Below, in pieces: positions 51,725-59,215 of a DNA stretch of 64,000 nt. The first letter of the stretch is position 1, and every line of letters begins with the position of its first letter. The stretch comes from Pseudomonadota bacterium. GTDB lineage: Bacteria > Pseudomonadota > Alphaproteobacteria > Sphingomonadales > Sphingomonadaceae. The DNA lies in contig CAUJIW010000178.1 in the NCBI GenBank assembly GCA_963205175.1, forward strand, positions 1 through 64,000, written 5' to 3'. A program made the translations under genes and the position numbers. The notes beneath the pieces were generated by a model, which was given only the letters and a program-made list of their open reading frames with translations, did no database searches and was not told the DNA's origin.

Positions 51725-51777
51725 TGACGCCTGTTATATCGATAGCGATTAAATCGCGCACAATATAACAGGCGTCA
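51725..51777. promoter_or_regulatory. Nested perfect inverted repeat upstream of the cytochrome lipoprotein
   Basis: TGACGCCTGTTATAT (51725-51739) is repeated in inverse at 51763-51777, with 15 of 15 bases paired. A second palindrome, GCGAT-TAA-ATCGC, lies at 51745-51757 in the centre. Its position just before the start at 51708 suits an operator for a dimeric regulator. Confidence 0.6.
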
Positions 51778-51883
51778 AGAATTTTCGGCGCGGTCGTGTC
51801 GAGAGTTGGTCATGGGCCAGGCGCCGGCAGCCTGACGCTCCGGCCGCGGCACTTCCTGTCCGAGGGCAACGGTTCGGGCCGGA

Positions 51884-52078
51884 CTAGTCGCGCTTCGTCG
51901 GGCAGGTATTGAGGCCAAGTACCGTGTAGAGCGGGCAGAAGCCCACCAGGCCGGTGAGCAGCGGCACCACGCCGATCCAGCCCCAGGCGGTCCTGGGGCC
52001 GACGAACACCAGGGCGATCAGCACCAGGCCGGCGATGACGCGCAGCATCCGGTCGAGCTTGCCTTCGTTGACGGGCAT
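51884..52078 (-). CDS. DUF2892 small membrane protein
   Basis: 64 residues. It starts MPVNEGKLDRMLRVIAG, has two membrane segments, and ends VGFCPLYTVLGLNTCPTKRD, the hallmark of the DUF2892 family (related to the C-terminal part of YgaP). Function is unknown; the two cysteines are conserved in the family. GGAGGA precedes the ATG. The 264 bp from here to hmp (52,079-52,342) contain nothing I recognise. Confidence 0.88.
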   Translation of the reverse strand: MPVNEGKLDRMLRVIAGLVLIALVFVGPRTAWGWIGVVPLLTGLVGFCPLYTVLGLNTCPTKRD

Positions 52079-52342
52079 GGTCGGTCCTCCTGTCCGGCGC
52101 GGATGTGCGCGGGTTCATGCGCATCTTCTAACATGGGGCGCGAGCGCCTGCCTGATCCATGTCATGCGGCGGTGCGCCGGGTCGGCCCGGCACTACGGGA
52201 AACGCCCGGAGCGGTTTCCCGCCCCGGGCGCCCGGCGACACCATGTTCGTGTGTACATGGAGGAAATCATGGCATCGCCCGCCGGCACCCGCCCGCAGGG
52301 ACGTGCGGGTGCCAGACGAGGGTGGGGCGGCGCGCGCCCGGA

Positions 52343-53518
52343 TCAGTCCAGCGCCTCCAGCGGGCCGAAGAACTCGTAGCGGACCCGTGCGTCGGCGACC
52401 CCGAGGTCGCGCAGCGACTGGCGGACACTGCGCATGAACGGCTTGGGGCCGAGGAAATAGACATCGGCGGCGCGGTTGGCGGGCAGATACTGCTCCAGCA
52501 GGTCCGGCGTCACGAAGCCCACATGGTCGGGGGCGTCGTCGGCGTGCGGTTCGCTGTAGATATAGGCCCGGCGTACCTGCGGCGCGCGGGCGACGATGGC
52601 GTCCACCCGGTCGCGGAAGGCGTGGACCTTGCCGTTGAGCGCGGCGTGCAGATAGATCACTGGCCGGCCCTCGGCCGCCGCCTTGTCGAGCATCGACAGC
52701 GCCGGAGTCTGGCCGACGCCGGCGGTCAGCAGCACCACCGGATCGGCGCCCTCCTGCAACGTGAACTCGCCGGCCGGCGGGTAGATGTCGAAGGTGTCGC
52801 CTTCCTGCACCCGGTCATGCAGGTACACCGAGGCCTGGCCCTCGGGCTCGCGCTTCACCGAGATGCGATAGCTCCGGCCGTTGGGGGAGTCCGACAGGCT
52901 GTAGTTGCGATGCAGCGTCTCGCCGTCGATGACCAGCTTGAGGCCGATGTACTGGCCGGGCTGGAAGTCCATCAGCGGGCCGCCGTCCACCGGTTCCAGC
53001 CAGAAGGAGGTGATGACGGCGCTTTCCGGCTGCTTGCGGACCACGCGCACCGTGCGCGGGCCGCGCCAGCCCCCGGGCACCGCCGCCTTGCGCTGATACT
53101 CCGCTTCCTCCGCCGCGATCAGGATGTGCGCCAGCTGCCAGTAGGCGGCGCCCCAGGCATCGGCGACCTCGGGGGTGACGGCATCTCCCAGCACCGTGCC
53201 GATGGCCTCCATCAGACAGGTGCCGACGATGTCGTACTGTTCGGCGGTGATGTTGAGGGAGACATGCTTCTCGACGATCCGGCGCACGGCCTCGCCCAGC
53301 ACCGCCAGATTGTCGATGTTGCTGGCGTAGGCGATGATCGCGTTGGCCAGTGCCTGCGGCTGGGCGCCGCCGCGCTGGTGGCTCTGGTTGAAGACCGTCC
53401 GCACTTCGGGGAAGCGGCTGAACATCAGCGGGTAGAAGGTGCCGGTGATGGCGGTGGCGTTCGCGGCGACGGCGGGCGCCGTGGCCTTGATAATGGCGAT
53501 CTGGGCGTCGGTGAGCAC
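52343..53518 (-). CDS. hmp: Flavohaemoglobin, nitric oxide dioxygenase
   Basis: 391 residues. The globin part has Tyr B10 (Y29), proximal His H85 and Y95, all at the usual Hmp positions. The reductase part has the FAD motif RNYSLSDS near 206-213 and the NAD(P)H-binding VLLTAGVGQTPALSML near 265-280. It turns NO and O2 into nitrate. A sigma-54 promoter sits 41 bp upstream, and the divergent norR gene encodes its expected activator. Confidence 0.96.
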   Translation of the reverse strand: MLTDAQIAIIKATAPAVAANATAITGTFYPLMFSRFPEVRTVFNQSHQRGGAQPQALANAIIAYASNIDNLAVLGEAVRRIVEKHVSLNITAEQYDIVGTCLMEAIGTVLGDAVTPEVADAWGAAYWQLAHILIAAEEAEYQRKAAVPGGWRGPRTVRVVRKQPESAVITSFWLEPVDGGPLMDFQPGQYIGLKLVIDGETLHRNYSLSDSPNGRSYRISVKREPEGQASVYLHDRVQEGDTFDIYPPAGEFTLQEGADPVVLLTAGVGQTPALSMLDKAAAEGRPVIYLHAALNGKVHAFRDRVDAIVARAPQVRRAYIYSEPHADDAPDHVGFVTPDLLEQYLPANRAADVYFLGPKPFMRSVRQSLRDLGVADARVRYEFFGPLEALD

Positions 53519-53558
53519 CGGGTATCCTCCTTTTGTGCGTCAATGCAGGCCTGTGCAG

Positions 53559-53574
53559 AGCAAGGAGCATGCCA
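53559..53574 (-). promoter_or_regulatory. Sigma-54 promoter of hmp
   Basis: On the minus strand TGGCATGCTCCTTGCT matches the -24/-12 consensus TGGCAYRN4TTGCW in every defined position, with correct spacing, 41 bp before the hmp start. Confidence 0.85.
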
Positions 53575-53615
53575 GTATTTACGGCTTGATATTCTGCGGG
53601 TTATGGAAGACTGGT

Positions 53616-53651
53616 GTAATAATGACATGAATTGATGGATGTTAATATGAC
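53616..53651. promoter_or_regulatory. Two NorR-type enhancer sites
   Basis: GTAATAATGAC (53616-53626) and GTTAATATGAC (53641-53651) both fit the GT-N7-AC core known for NorR, 25 bp apart, upstream of the sigma-54 promoter of hmp. The second overlaps the start region of norR, which would allow autoregulation. Confidence 0.6.
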
Positions 53652-55218
53652 ATCACACGATGTCCAGTTGATAACGTTACTCGACGCTGGAGCCGTCGTC
53701 CTGCGCGAAGTGGCGGCAGGGCAGGAGGGCCAGGCCTGGCACGCCTGGCTGCAACAGCTGCGGCGCGCCACCGGCTGTGATGCCTGTGCGCTGTTACGGT
53801 TGGCCGGACGCGAACTGGCGCCGCTGGCGATCGCCGGCCTCAGCCCCGACACGCTGGGTCGGCGGTTCCCGCTCGATCAGCACCCGCGCCTGCAGGCGAT
53901 TGTCGCCAGCGCGGAGCCGATCCGCTTTCCCGCCGACAGCCCGCTGCCCGATCCCTTTGACGGCCTGATCCCTGATCTTCGCGATCGCCTGCACGTGCAT
54001 GACTGCGCCGGCATCGCCCTGCGCGACGGCGACCGGGTGGTGGGAGCGCTGACGCTGGACGCACTGCAGGCGGGCGTGTTGCGGGGCGAGGCGCTGGCGG
54101 TGCTGCGCGCCGCCGCCGGTTTCGCCGGTGCATGTCTGGGGCTGGTCGAACGCCAGTCGCGGCTGGCCGAGTCGGTGGAGCGTCAGCATCAGGTCAGCAG
54201 TGCGCTGCTGGCGGAGTTGCGGCCCGACGATCGGCTGATCGGACGCAGCCCGGCGATGAAGGCGCTGCTGCAGGATATCGACACCGTCGCGGGCAGTGAT
54301 CTCACGGTGCTGATCACCGGCGAGACCGGCGCCGGCAAGGAACTGGTGGCGCGCGCCGTGCATTATCGTTCGAACCGGGCCGACAAGCCGCTGATCCACG
54401 TCAACTGCGCGGCGCTGCCGGAAACGCTGGCGGAGAGCGAGCTGTTCGGCCATGTGGCCGGTGCCTTTTCCGGCGCCAGTGGTCACCGGCGCGGCCGCTT
54501 CGAGATCGCCGATGGCGGCACCCTTTTCCTCGACGAGGTGGGCGAGTTGCCGCTGGCGGTGCAGGCGAAGCTGCTGCGGGCGCTGCAGAGCGGCGAGGTG
54601 CAGCGGGTGGGCGAGGACCGCCACATTGAGGTCGATACCCGCATTGTCGCCGCCACCAACCGCGATCTGGTGGCCGAGGTGCGCGCCGGGCGTTTCCGTG
54701 CCGATCTCTATCATCGGCTGAGCGTTTACCCGGTCCATGTGCCGCCGTTGCGCGAGCGCGGCCGCGACGTGCTGCTGCTGGCCGGCCACATGCTGGAACT
54801 CAATCGTGCCGTCCTGCGGCTGCGCGGCCTGCGCCTGACGCCGCAGGCCCAGGCAGCACTGCTGGCACATGACTGGCCGGGCAATGTGCGCGAGCTGGAG
54901 CACATGATCGGCCGGGCGGCACTGAAGGCCGCGGCGGGCGGGCGTGGCGCCGACCGTGTCGTCACCATTGATGTCCGCCACCTCGATCTGCCGTCGCCGG
55001 CGGACGCGGGGGCGGTGCTGGCGACACCGGCTGTGGAGGCGCGGGCAGCAGGCGTCAGCCTCGCGGCGGCGACCGACGCCTTCCAGCGCCAGCTCATCGA
55101 CGACATGCTGGTGGCGCACCGCGGCAATCTGGCGGCCGCGGCGCGGGCACTGGGCATGGACCGGGGCAACCTGCACCGGCTGGCCCGGCGGCTTGGCCTG
55201 CGTTCGTCCGGACACTGA
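53635..55218 (+). CDS. norR: NorR-type NO-responsive sigma-54 activator
   Basis: 527 residues from ATG 53635 (ATG 53647 also possible). An N-terminal GAF sensor (about 1-180) is followed by the AAA+ domain with Walker A GETGAGKE near 230 and Walker [13 protein letters not shown], and a C-terminal Fis-type helix-turn-helix ([20 protein letters not shown]). The sigma-54 contact loop reads GAFSGA instead of GAFTGA. NorR senses NO through a non-haem iron in the GAF domain. It is divergent from hmp, its likely target. Confidence 0.9.
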   Translation: MDVNMTSHDVQLITLLDAGAVVLREVAAGQEGQAWHAWLQQLRRATGCDACALLRLAGRELAPLAIAGLSPDTLGRRFPLDQHPRLQAIVASAEPIRFPADSPLPDPFDGLIPDLRDRLHVHDCAGIALRDGDRVVGALTLDALQAGVLRGEALAVLRAAAGFAGACLGLVERQSRLAESVERQHQVSSALLAELRPDDRLIGRSPAMKALLQDIDTVAGSDLTVLITGETGAGKELVARAVHYRSNRADKPLIHVNCAALPETLAESELFGHVAGAFSGASGHRRGRFEIADGGTLFLDEVGELPLAVQAKLLRALQSGEVQRVGEDRHIEVDTRIVAATNRDLVAEVRAGRFRADLYHRLSVYPVHVPPLRERGRDVLLLAGHMLELNRAVLRLRGLRLTPQAQAALLAHDWPGNVRELEHMIGRAALKAAAGGRGADRVVTIDVRHLDLPSPADAGAVLATPAVEARAAGVSLAAATDAFQRQLIDDMLVAHRGNLAAAARALGMDRGNLHRLARRLGLRSSGH

Positions 55219-55227
55219 GCCGACGGG

Positions 55228-55269
55228 TTGACAGCAGGGTCGGGTCGAGATACATGTATATGCATGTAT
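55228..55269 (+). promoter_or_regulatory. Promoter and operator of the MarR-type gene
   Basis: TTGACA at 55228-55233 and, after 17 bp, TACATG at 55251-55256 form a sigma-70 promoter. The -10 region overlaps the near-palindrome ATACATGTATATGCATGTAT (55250-55269), a likely site for autorepression by the MarR protein. Transcription from here would begin near 55263. Confidence 0.55.
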
Positions 55270-55274
55270 TCTGC

Positions 55275-55727
55275 ATGCCGAGGTCGGTCGTGAGTGAACG
55301 CTATCAGCTGGGTGACTGCTCGTGCCTCCGGCTGCGCAAGATGGCGCGGCGGGTCACCCAGCTGTACGACCAGATCATGGCGCCCGCCGGCCTGTCGGTG
55401 ACGCAGTTTGGCCTGCTGGCGCACGCCTGGTTCCTCAAGGATGTGTCGGTCAGCGAACTGGGCGAACATCTGGTGATGGACCCCAGCACGGTGACCCGCA
55501 ACCTGCGGCCACTGGTGGACCGGGGCTGGGTAGAGCTCAAGGTCAGCGCACGGGACCGCCGGCAGCGGGAGGTGCATCTCACCAAGGCCGGAGCAACCGT
55601 ACTGGGCGAGGCCCGGCCCTATTGGGTCGAGGCGCAGCGCCAGCTCAGGGACATGCTCGGCGATCAGCGGGCCACCTTGCTGAACGACGCTCTCGATACC
55701 GCTCTCGACCGGTTGTTGCCGGCATGA
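55275..55727 (+). CDS. MarR-family transcriptional regulator
   Basis: About 150 residues. A winged helix-turn-helix lies at about 45-110, with DVSVSELGEHLVMDPSTVTR as recognition region and RDRRQREVHLTKAGATVL as wing. The ATG at 55254 would lie inside the operator and before the predicted transcription start, so ATG 55275 or GTG 55290 is preferred. A possible cysteine sensor pair is CSC near residue 18, as in redox-sensing MarR proteins. Glutathione reductase lies downstream, so oxidative stress is a plausible signal. Confidence 0.85.
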   Translation: MPRSVVSERYQLGDCSCLRLRKMARRVTQLYDQIMAPAGLSVTQFGLLAHAWFLKDVSVSELGEHLVMDPSTVTRNLRPLVDRGWVELKVSARDRRQREVHLTKAGATVLGEARPYWVEAQRQLRDMLGDQRATLLNDALDTALDRLLPA

Positions 55728-55750
55728 TAAACGATCTGCGTTCTCAATAT

Positions 55751-55762
55751 CTGCATATGCAG
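55751..55762. promoter_or_regulatory. Perfect 12-bp palindrome upstream of the exported protein gene
   Basis: CTGCATATGCAG, 96 bp before the start at 55858. It shares ATATGCA with the palindrome in the MarR promoter, so it may be a second site of the same regulator. Confidence 0.45.
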
Positions 55763-55857
55763 TTATTTCCCTGCGGATATGAGATGGCCCCGCGTTCCAG
55801 GGTCAGTCGTTGTGTAAGGCGTTCGTTACTCCTCCCCCCGTTTCAATGGAGATCATC

Positions 55858-56181
55858 ATGACCTTCTCTTCATTCCCCCGTCTGTTGCCGTTGCTGTCGT
55901 TGCCGGCCGTCGTCGCCGTCGCGGCCTTCGCCGGGTCGCCGGCTCACGCCGGCGAGTATGACAAGGCCGTCAACGCCTGCCGCGCCGCTGTGGCCGAGCA
56001 GGCCGGCCAGTCCGCGGTGGCGCTGCGCGTCGACCGCATTCGCGGCGGCGGGCGCGTCACCAAGGTGTGGCTGTCGGCTGAAGCCGGTCGCTACCTTTGC
56101 GTCGCCGGCTCGACTGGCGAGGTGAGGGACGTCACGCCGCTTGACGGTGCTGGCGCGTCCAGCCCGGCGCCGGCGCAGTAA
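55858..56181 (+). CDS. Small exported hypothetical protein
   Basis: 107 residues from ATG 55858 with GGAG upstream. Signal peptide PLLSLPAVVAVAAFAGSPAH, then AGEYDKAVNACRAAVAEQAG and a beta-rich second half with one further Cys (YLCVAGSTG), which could form a disulphide with the first. The Ala/Pro-rich C terminus is probably flexible. It lies between marR and gor. I do not recognise the family. Confidence 0.65.
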   Translation: MTFSSFPRLLPLLSLPAVVAVAAFAGSPAHAGEYDKAVNACRAAVAEQAGQSAVALRVDRIRGGGRVTKVWLSAEAGRYLCVAGSTGEVRDVTPLDGAGASSPAPAQ

Positions 56182-56305
56182 GCCGAGGCGACGGCACGGC
56201 ATCGCTGTTCGCCCGTGGCGATCGCTGTGATCGGTACTTTGCGTTTGCGCTTTGCCCCCGCCGTGCCTACCTCGTGAGCGGTTGCAGCGAGGAAAGGGAC
56301 GGCGG

Positions 56306-57658
56306 GTGGCCCTGTTCGACTATGATCTGTTCGTCATCGGCGCGGGCTCCGGCGGTGTCCGGGCGGCGCGTATTGCCGCCAGCCACGGCGCGAGGGTGGC
56401 GGTCGCCGAGGAATATCGCGTCGGCGGCACCTGCGTCATTCGCGGCTGCGTGCCCAAGAAGCTGCTGGTCTATGCATCGCACTATGGCGAGGATTTCGAC
56501 GACGCCGCCGGCTACGGCTGGCGATTGCCGGCCGACGCCCGGCCGACGCTCGACTGGGTGAGCTTGCGCGACAATGTTCAGGCTGAGGTCAGCCGGCTGA
56601 ACGGGCTGTACATGCAGACGCTGGGCAATGCGGGCGTCGAGATCATTCCCAGCCGGGCGGTGCTGGTGGATGAACACACGCTGCAGCTCGACGGCCGCCG
56701 GGTGACCGCCCGGCACATCCTGATCGCGGTGGGCGCGCGCCCGAGCCTGCCGGACATTCCCGGTGCGGAACTCGGCATCACCTCCAACGAGGCGTTCCAT
56801 CTGGAAACGCTGCCCCGGCGTGTCATCGTTTCCGGTGGTGGTTACATCGCCACCGAGTTCGCCGGCATCTTCCATGGCCTCGGCGCCGAGACGGTGCAGC
56901 TCTATCGCGGCGAGACCATCCTGCGCGGCTGGGATGACGAGCTGCGCACCCGCCTGCAGGCGATCTATCAGGACAAGGGCATCCACGTGCGCACCGGCGC
57001 CACGCTCGCCCGGCTGGACCGGGCGGCGGATGGCGCGATCATCGCCACCCTGACCGACGGCTCGACGCTGGCCGCCGATTCGGTGCTGCATGCCATCGGC
57101 CGGGTGCCCAACACCGCCGGCCTCGGCCTCGAATCGGCGGGCGTCGCCACCGATGCCGCCGGCGCGGTGCTGGTCGATGCCGACCAGCGCACTTCCACCG
57201 GACATATCTATGCCGTTGGCGATGTCACCAACCGGGTGCAGCTGACGCCGGTCGCCATCAAGGAAGGCCATGCCTTCGCCGACACGGTGTTCGGCGGCAA
57301 GCCGTGGCGGGCCGACCACGACACCATCCCCTCGGCGGTGTTCAGCCAGCCGGCGCTGGCCAGCGTCGGCCTCACCGAGGCCGAAGCGCGGCAGAAATTC
57401 AACGACATCAAGGTGTTCCGTTCCGATTTCCGGCCGATGAAGCACACTGTCGCAGGCCGCGCCGAGCGCAGCCTGTGCAAGCTGGTGGTGGATGGCGCCA
57501 CCGACCGGGTGCTGGGCGCGCACATGCTGGGGGCGGATGCCGCCGAAATCATCCAGGCGGTGGCGATCGCGGTGAAGATGGGCGCCACCAAGGCGCAGTT
57601 CGACGCCACCATCGCCGTCCACCCCACGGCAGCGGAAGAGTTCGTGCTGATGCGTTAA
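56306..57658 (+). CDS. gor: Glutathione-disulfide reductase
   Basis: 450 residues from a GTG at 56306 with GGAAAGGGA upstream. FAD-binding GAGSGG near 12-17, the redox pair C43/C48 in GGTCVIRGCVPKK, the NADPH motif SGGGYIATEFAGIFHGLG and the C-terminal HPTAAEEFV with the active-site His are all intact. It reduces glutathione disulphide with NADPH. A longer frame from 56252 has no supporting site. It follows a MarR-type gene. Confidence 0.95.
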   Translation: MALFDYDLFVIGAGSGGVRAARIAASHGARVAVAEEYRVGGTCVIRGCVPKKLLVYASHYGEDFDDAAGYGWRLPADARPTLDWVSLRDNVQAEVSRLNGLYMQTLGNAGVEIIPSRAVLVDEHTLQLDGRRVTARHILIAVGARPSLPDIPGAELGITSNEAFHLETLPRRVIVSGGGYIATEFAGIFHGLGAETVQLYRGETILRGWDDELRTRLQAIYQDKGIHVRTGATLARLDRAADGAIIATLTDGSTLAADSVLHAIGRVPNTAGLGLESAGVATDAAGAVLVDADQRTSTGHIYAVGDVTNRVQLTPVAIKEGHAFADTVFGGKPWRADHDTIPSAVFSQPALASVGLTEAEARQKFNDIKVFRSDFRPMKHTVAGRAERSLCKLVVDGATDRVLGAHMLGADAAEIIQAVAIAVKMGATKAQFDATIAVHPTAAEEFVLMR

Positions 57659-57760
57659 CATATGGCTGGGAATGATGGCTGGCTTGCCATTTGCGGGCGG
57701 GCAGCGCATTAACCGGCGGCCCCGATGATCGGGGCGGGATTGAAGGAAGCGAGGTGCATC

Positions 57761-59143
57761 ATGGCTGGTAACGGCACGTCCAAACCCTGGACCCCGGACA
57801 GCTGGCGGCAGTTTGAGGCCCGCCAGATGCCAAGCTATGGCAATGCCGCCGCGCTGGACGCGGTCGAGGCCGAACTGAAGAGCTATCCGCCGCTGGTGTT
57901 CGCCGGCGAGGCGCGCAGCCTGAAGGGTCAGCTGGCCGAGGTCGCCGCCGGCCGTGCTTTCCTGCTCCAGGGCGGCGACTGCGCGGAAAGCTTCGCCGAA
58001 TTCCACCCCAACAACATCCGCGATACCTTCCGGGTGTTGTTGCAGATGGCGGTGGTGCTTACCTTCGCCGCCAAGATGCCGGTGGTGAAGGTCGGCCGCA
58101 TGGCCGGCCAGTTCGCCAAGCCGCGCTCGGACACCCACGAGACCAAGGGCGACGTCAGCCTGCCGAGCTACCGGGGCGATATCGTCAACGACATCGGTTT
58201 CGAGGCGGAGGGCCGCGAGCCCGACCCCAAGCGAATGCTGCGCGCCTACATGCAGTCGGCGGCGACGCTGAACCTGCTGCGCGCCTTCGCCCAGGGCGGC
58301 TATGCCAACCTGATGCAGGTGCACAAATGGACGCTGGACTTCGTTGGCTCCTCGCCGGCGGCCAAGCGCTACCGTGATCTCGCCGACCGCATCGGCGAGG
58401 CGCTGCGCTTCATGCAGGCCTGCGGCATCAACCCGGAGACGGCGCCGCAGCTGCGCGGCACCGACTTCTTCACCAGCCACGAGGCGCTGCTGCTGGGCTA
58501 CGAACAGGCGATGACGCGGCAGGATTCGCTCACCGGCGACTGGTACGACACCTCGGCGCATCTGCTGTGGATCGGCGACCGCACCCGTTTCCCGGGCTCG
58601 GCGCACGTCGAGTATCTGCGCGGCATCGGCAACCCGATCGGCATGAAGGTCGGGCCGTCGCTGGACGCCGATACGCTGCTGCGGCTGATCGATACCCTGA
58701 ACCCGCAGAACGAGCCGGGCCGGCTGACGCTGATCTCGCGCTTCGGCGCCGACAAGATCGACGCCTATCTGCCGGCGCTGGTGCGCGCGGTGGCCCGCGA
58801 GGGCCGCTCGGTGGTGTGGTCGTGCGATCCCATGCACGGCAACACGGTCAAGACCGGCACCGGCTTCAAGACCCGGCCGTTCGAGCGGATTCTCGCCGAG
58901 GTGCGCGCCTTCTTCGCCATTCACCGGGCGGAAGGCACCCACGCCGGCGGCATCCATGCCGAGATGACCGGCCAGAACGTCACCGAGTGCACCGGCGGCG
59001 CCGTCGCCATCACCGACGAGACGCTGGGGGATCGCTACCACACCCACTGCGACCCGCGCCTCAACGCCGCCCAGTCGCTTGAACTTGCCTTCCTCATTGC
59101 CGAGGGCTTGCAGCAGGAACTGGCGAGCCGCGAGGCCGCCTGA
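57761..59143 (+). CDS. Class II (plant-like) 3-deoxy-7-phosphoheptulonate synthase
   Basis: 460 residues from ATG 57761. Class II hallmarks: [11 protein letters not shown] near 66-76, [18 protein letters not shown]-like [22 protein letters not shown] and DPMHGNT. It joins phosphoenolpyruvate and erythrose 4-phosphate in the first step of the shikimate pathway. No type I homologue is in the window. AGGAAG 15-20 bp upstream is a weak ribosome-binding site. It is a single gene with its own intergenic region. Confidence 0.95.
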   Translation: MAGNGTSKPWTPDSWRQFEARQMPSYGNAAALDAVEAELKSYPPLVFAGEARSLKGQLAEVAAGRAFLLQGGDCAESFAEFHPNNIRDTFRVLLQMAVVLTFAAKMPVVKVGRMAGQFAKPRSDTHETKGDVSLPSYRGDIVNDIGFEAEGREPDPKRMLRAYMQSAATLNLLRAFAQGGYANLMQVHKWTLDFVGSSPAAKRYRDLADRIGEALRFMQACGINPETAPQLRGTDFFTSHEALLLGYEQAMTRQDSLTGDWYDTSAHLLWIGDRTRFPGSAHVEYLRGIGNPIGMKVGPSLDADTLLRLIDTLNPQNEPGRLTLISRFGADKIDAYLPALVRAVAREGRSVVWSCDPMHGNTVKTGTGFKTRPFERILAEVRAFFAIHRAEGTHAGGIHAEMTGQNVTECTGGAVAITDETLGDRYHTHCDPRLNAAQSLELAFLIAEGLQQELASREAA

Positions 59144-59215
59144 ACCGGCTGCCCTGAACGGGCGTCGATGATAGGCTGACATGACTGGTGATCGCGCGTA
59201 AGCTCGACCACCGTC

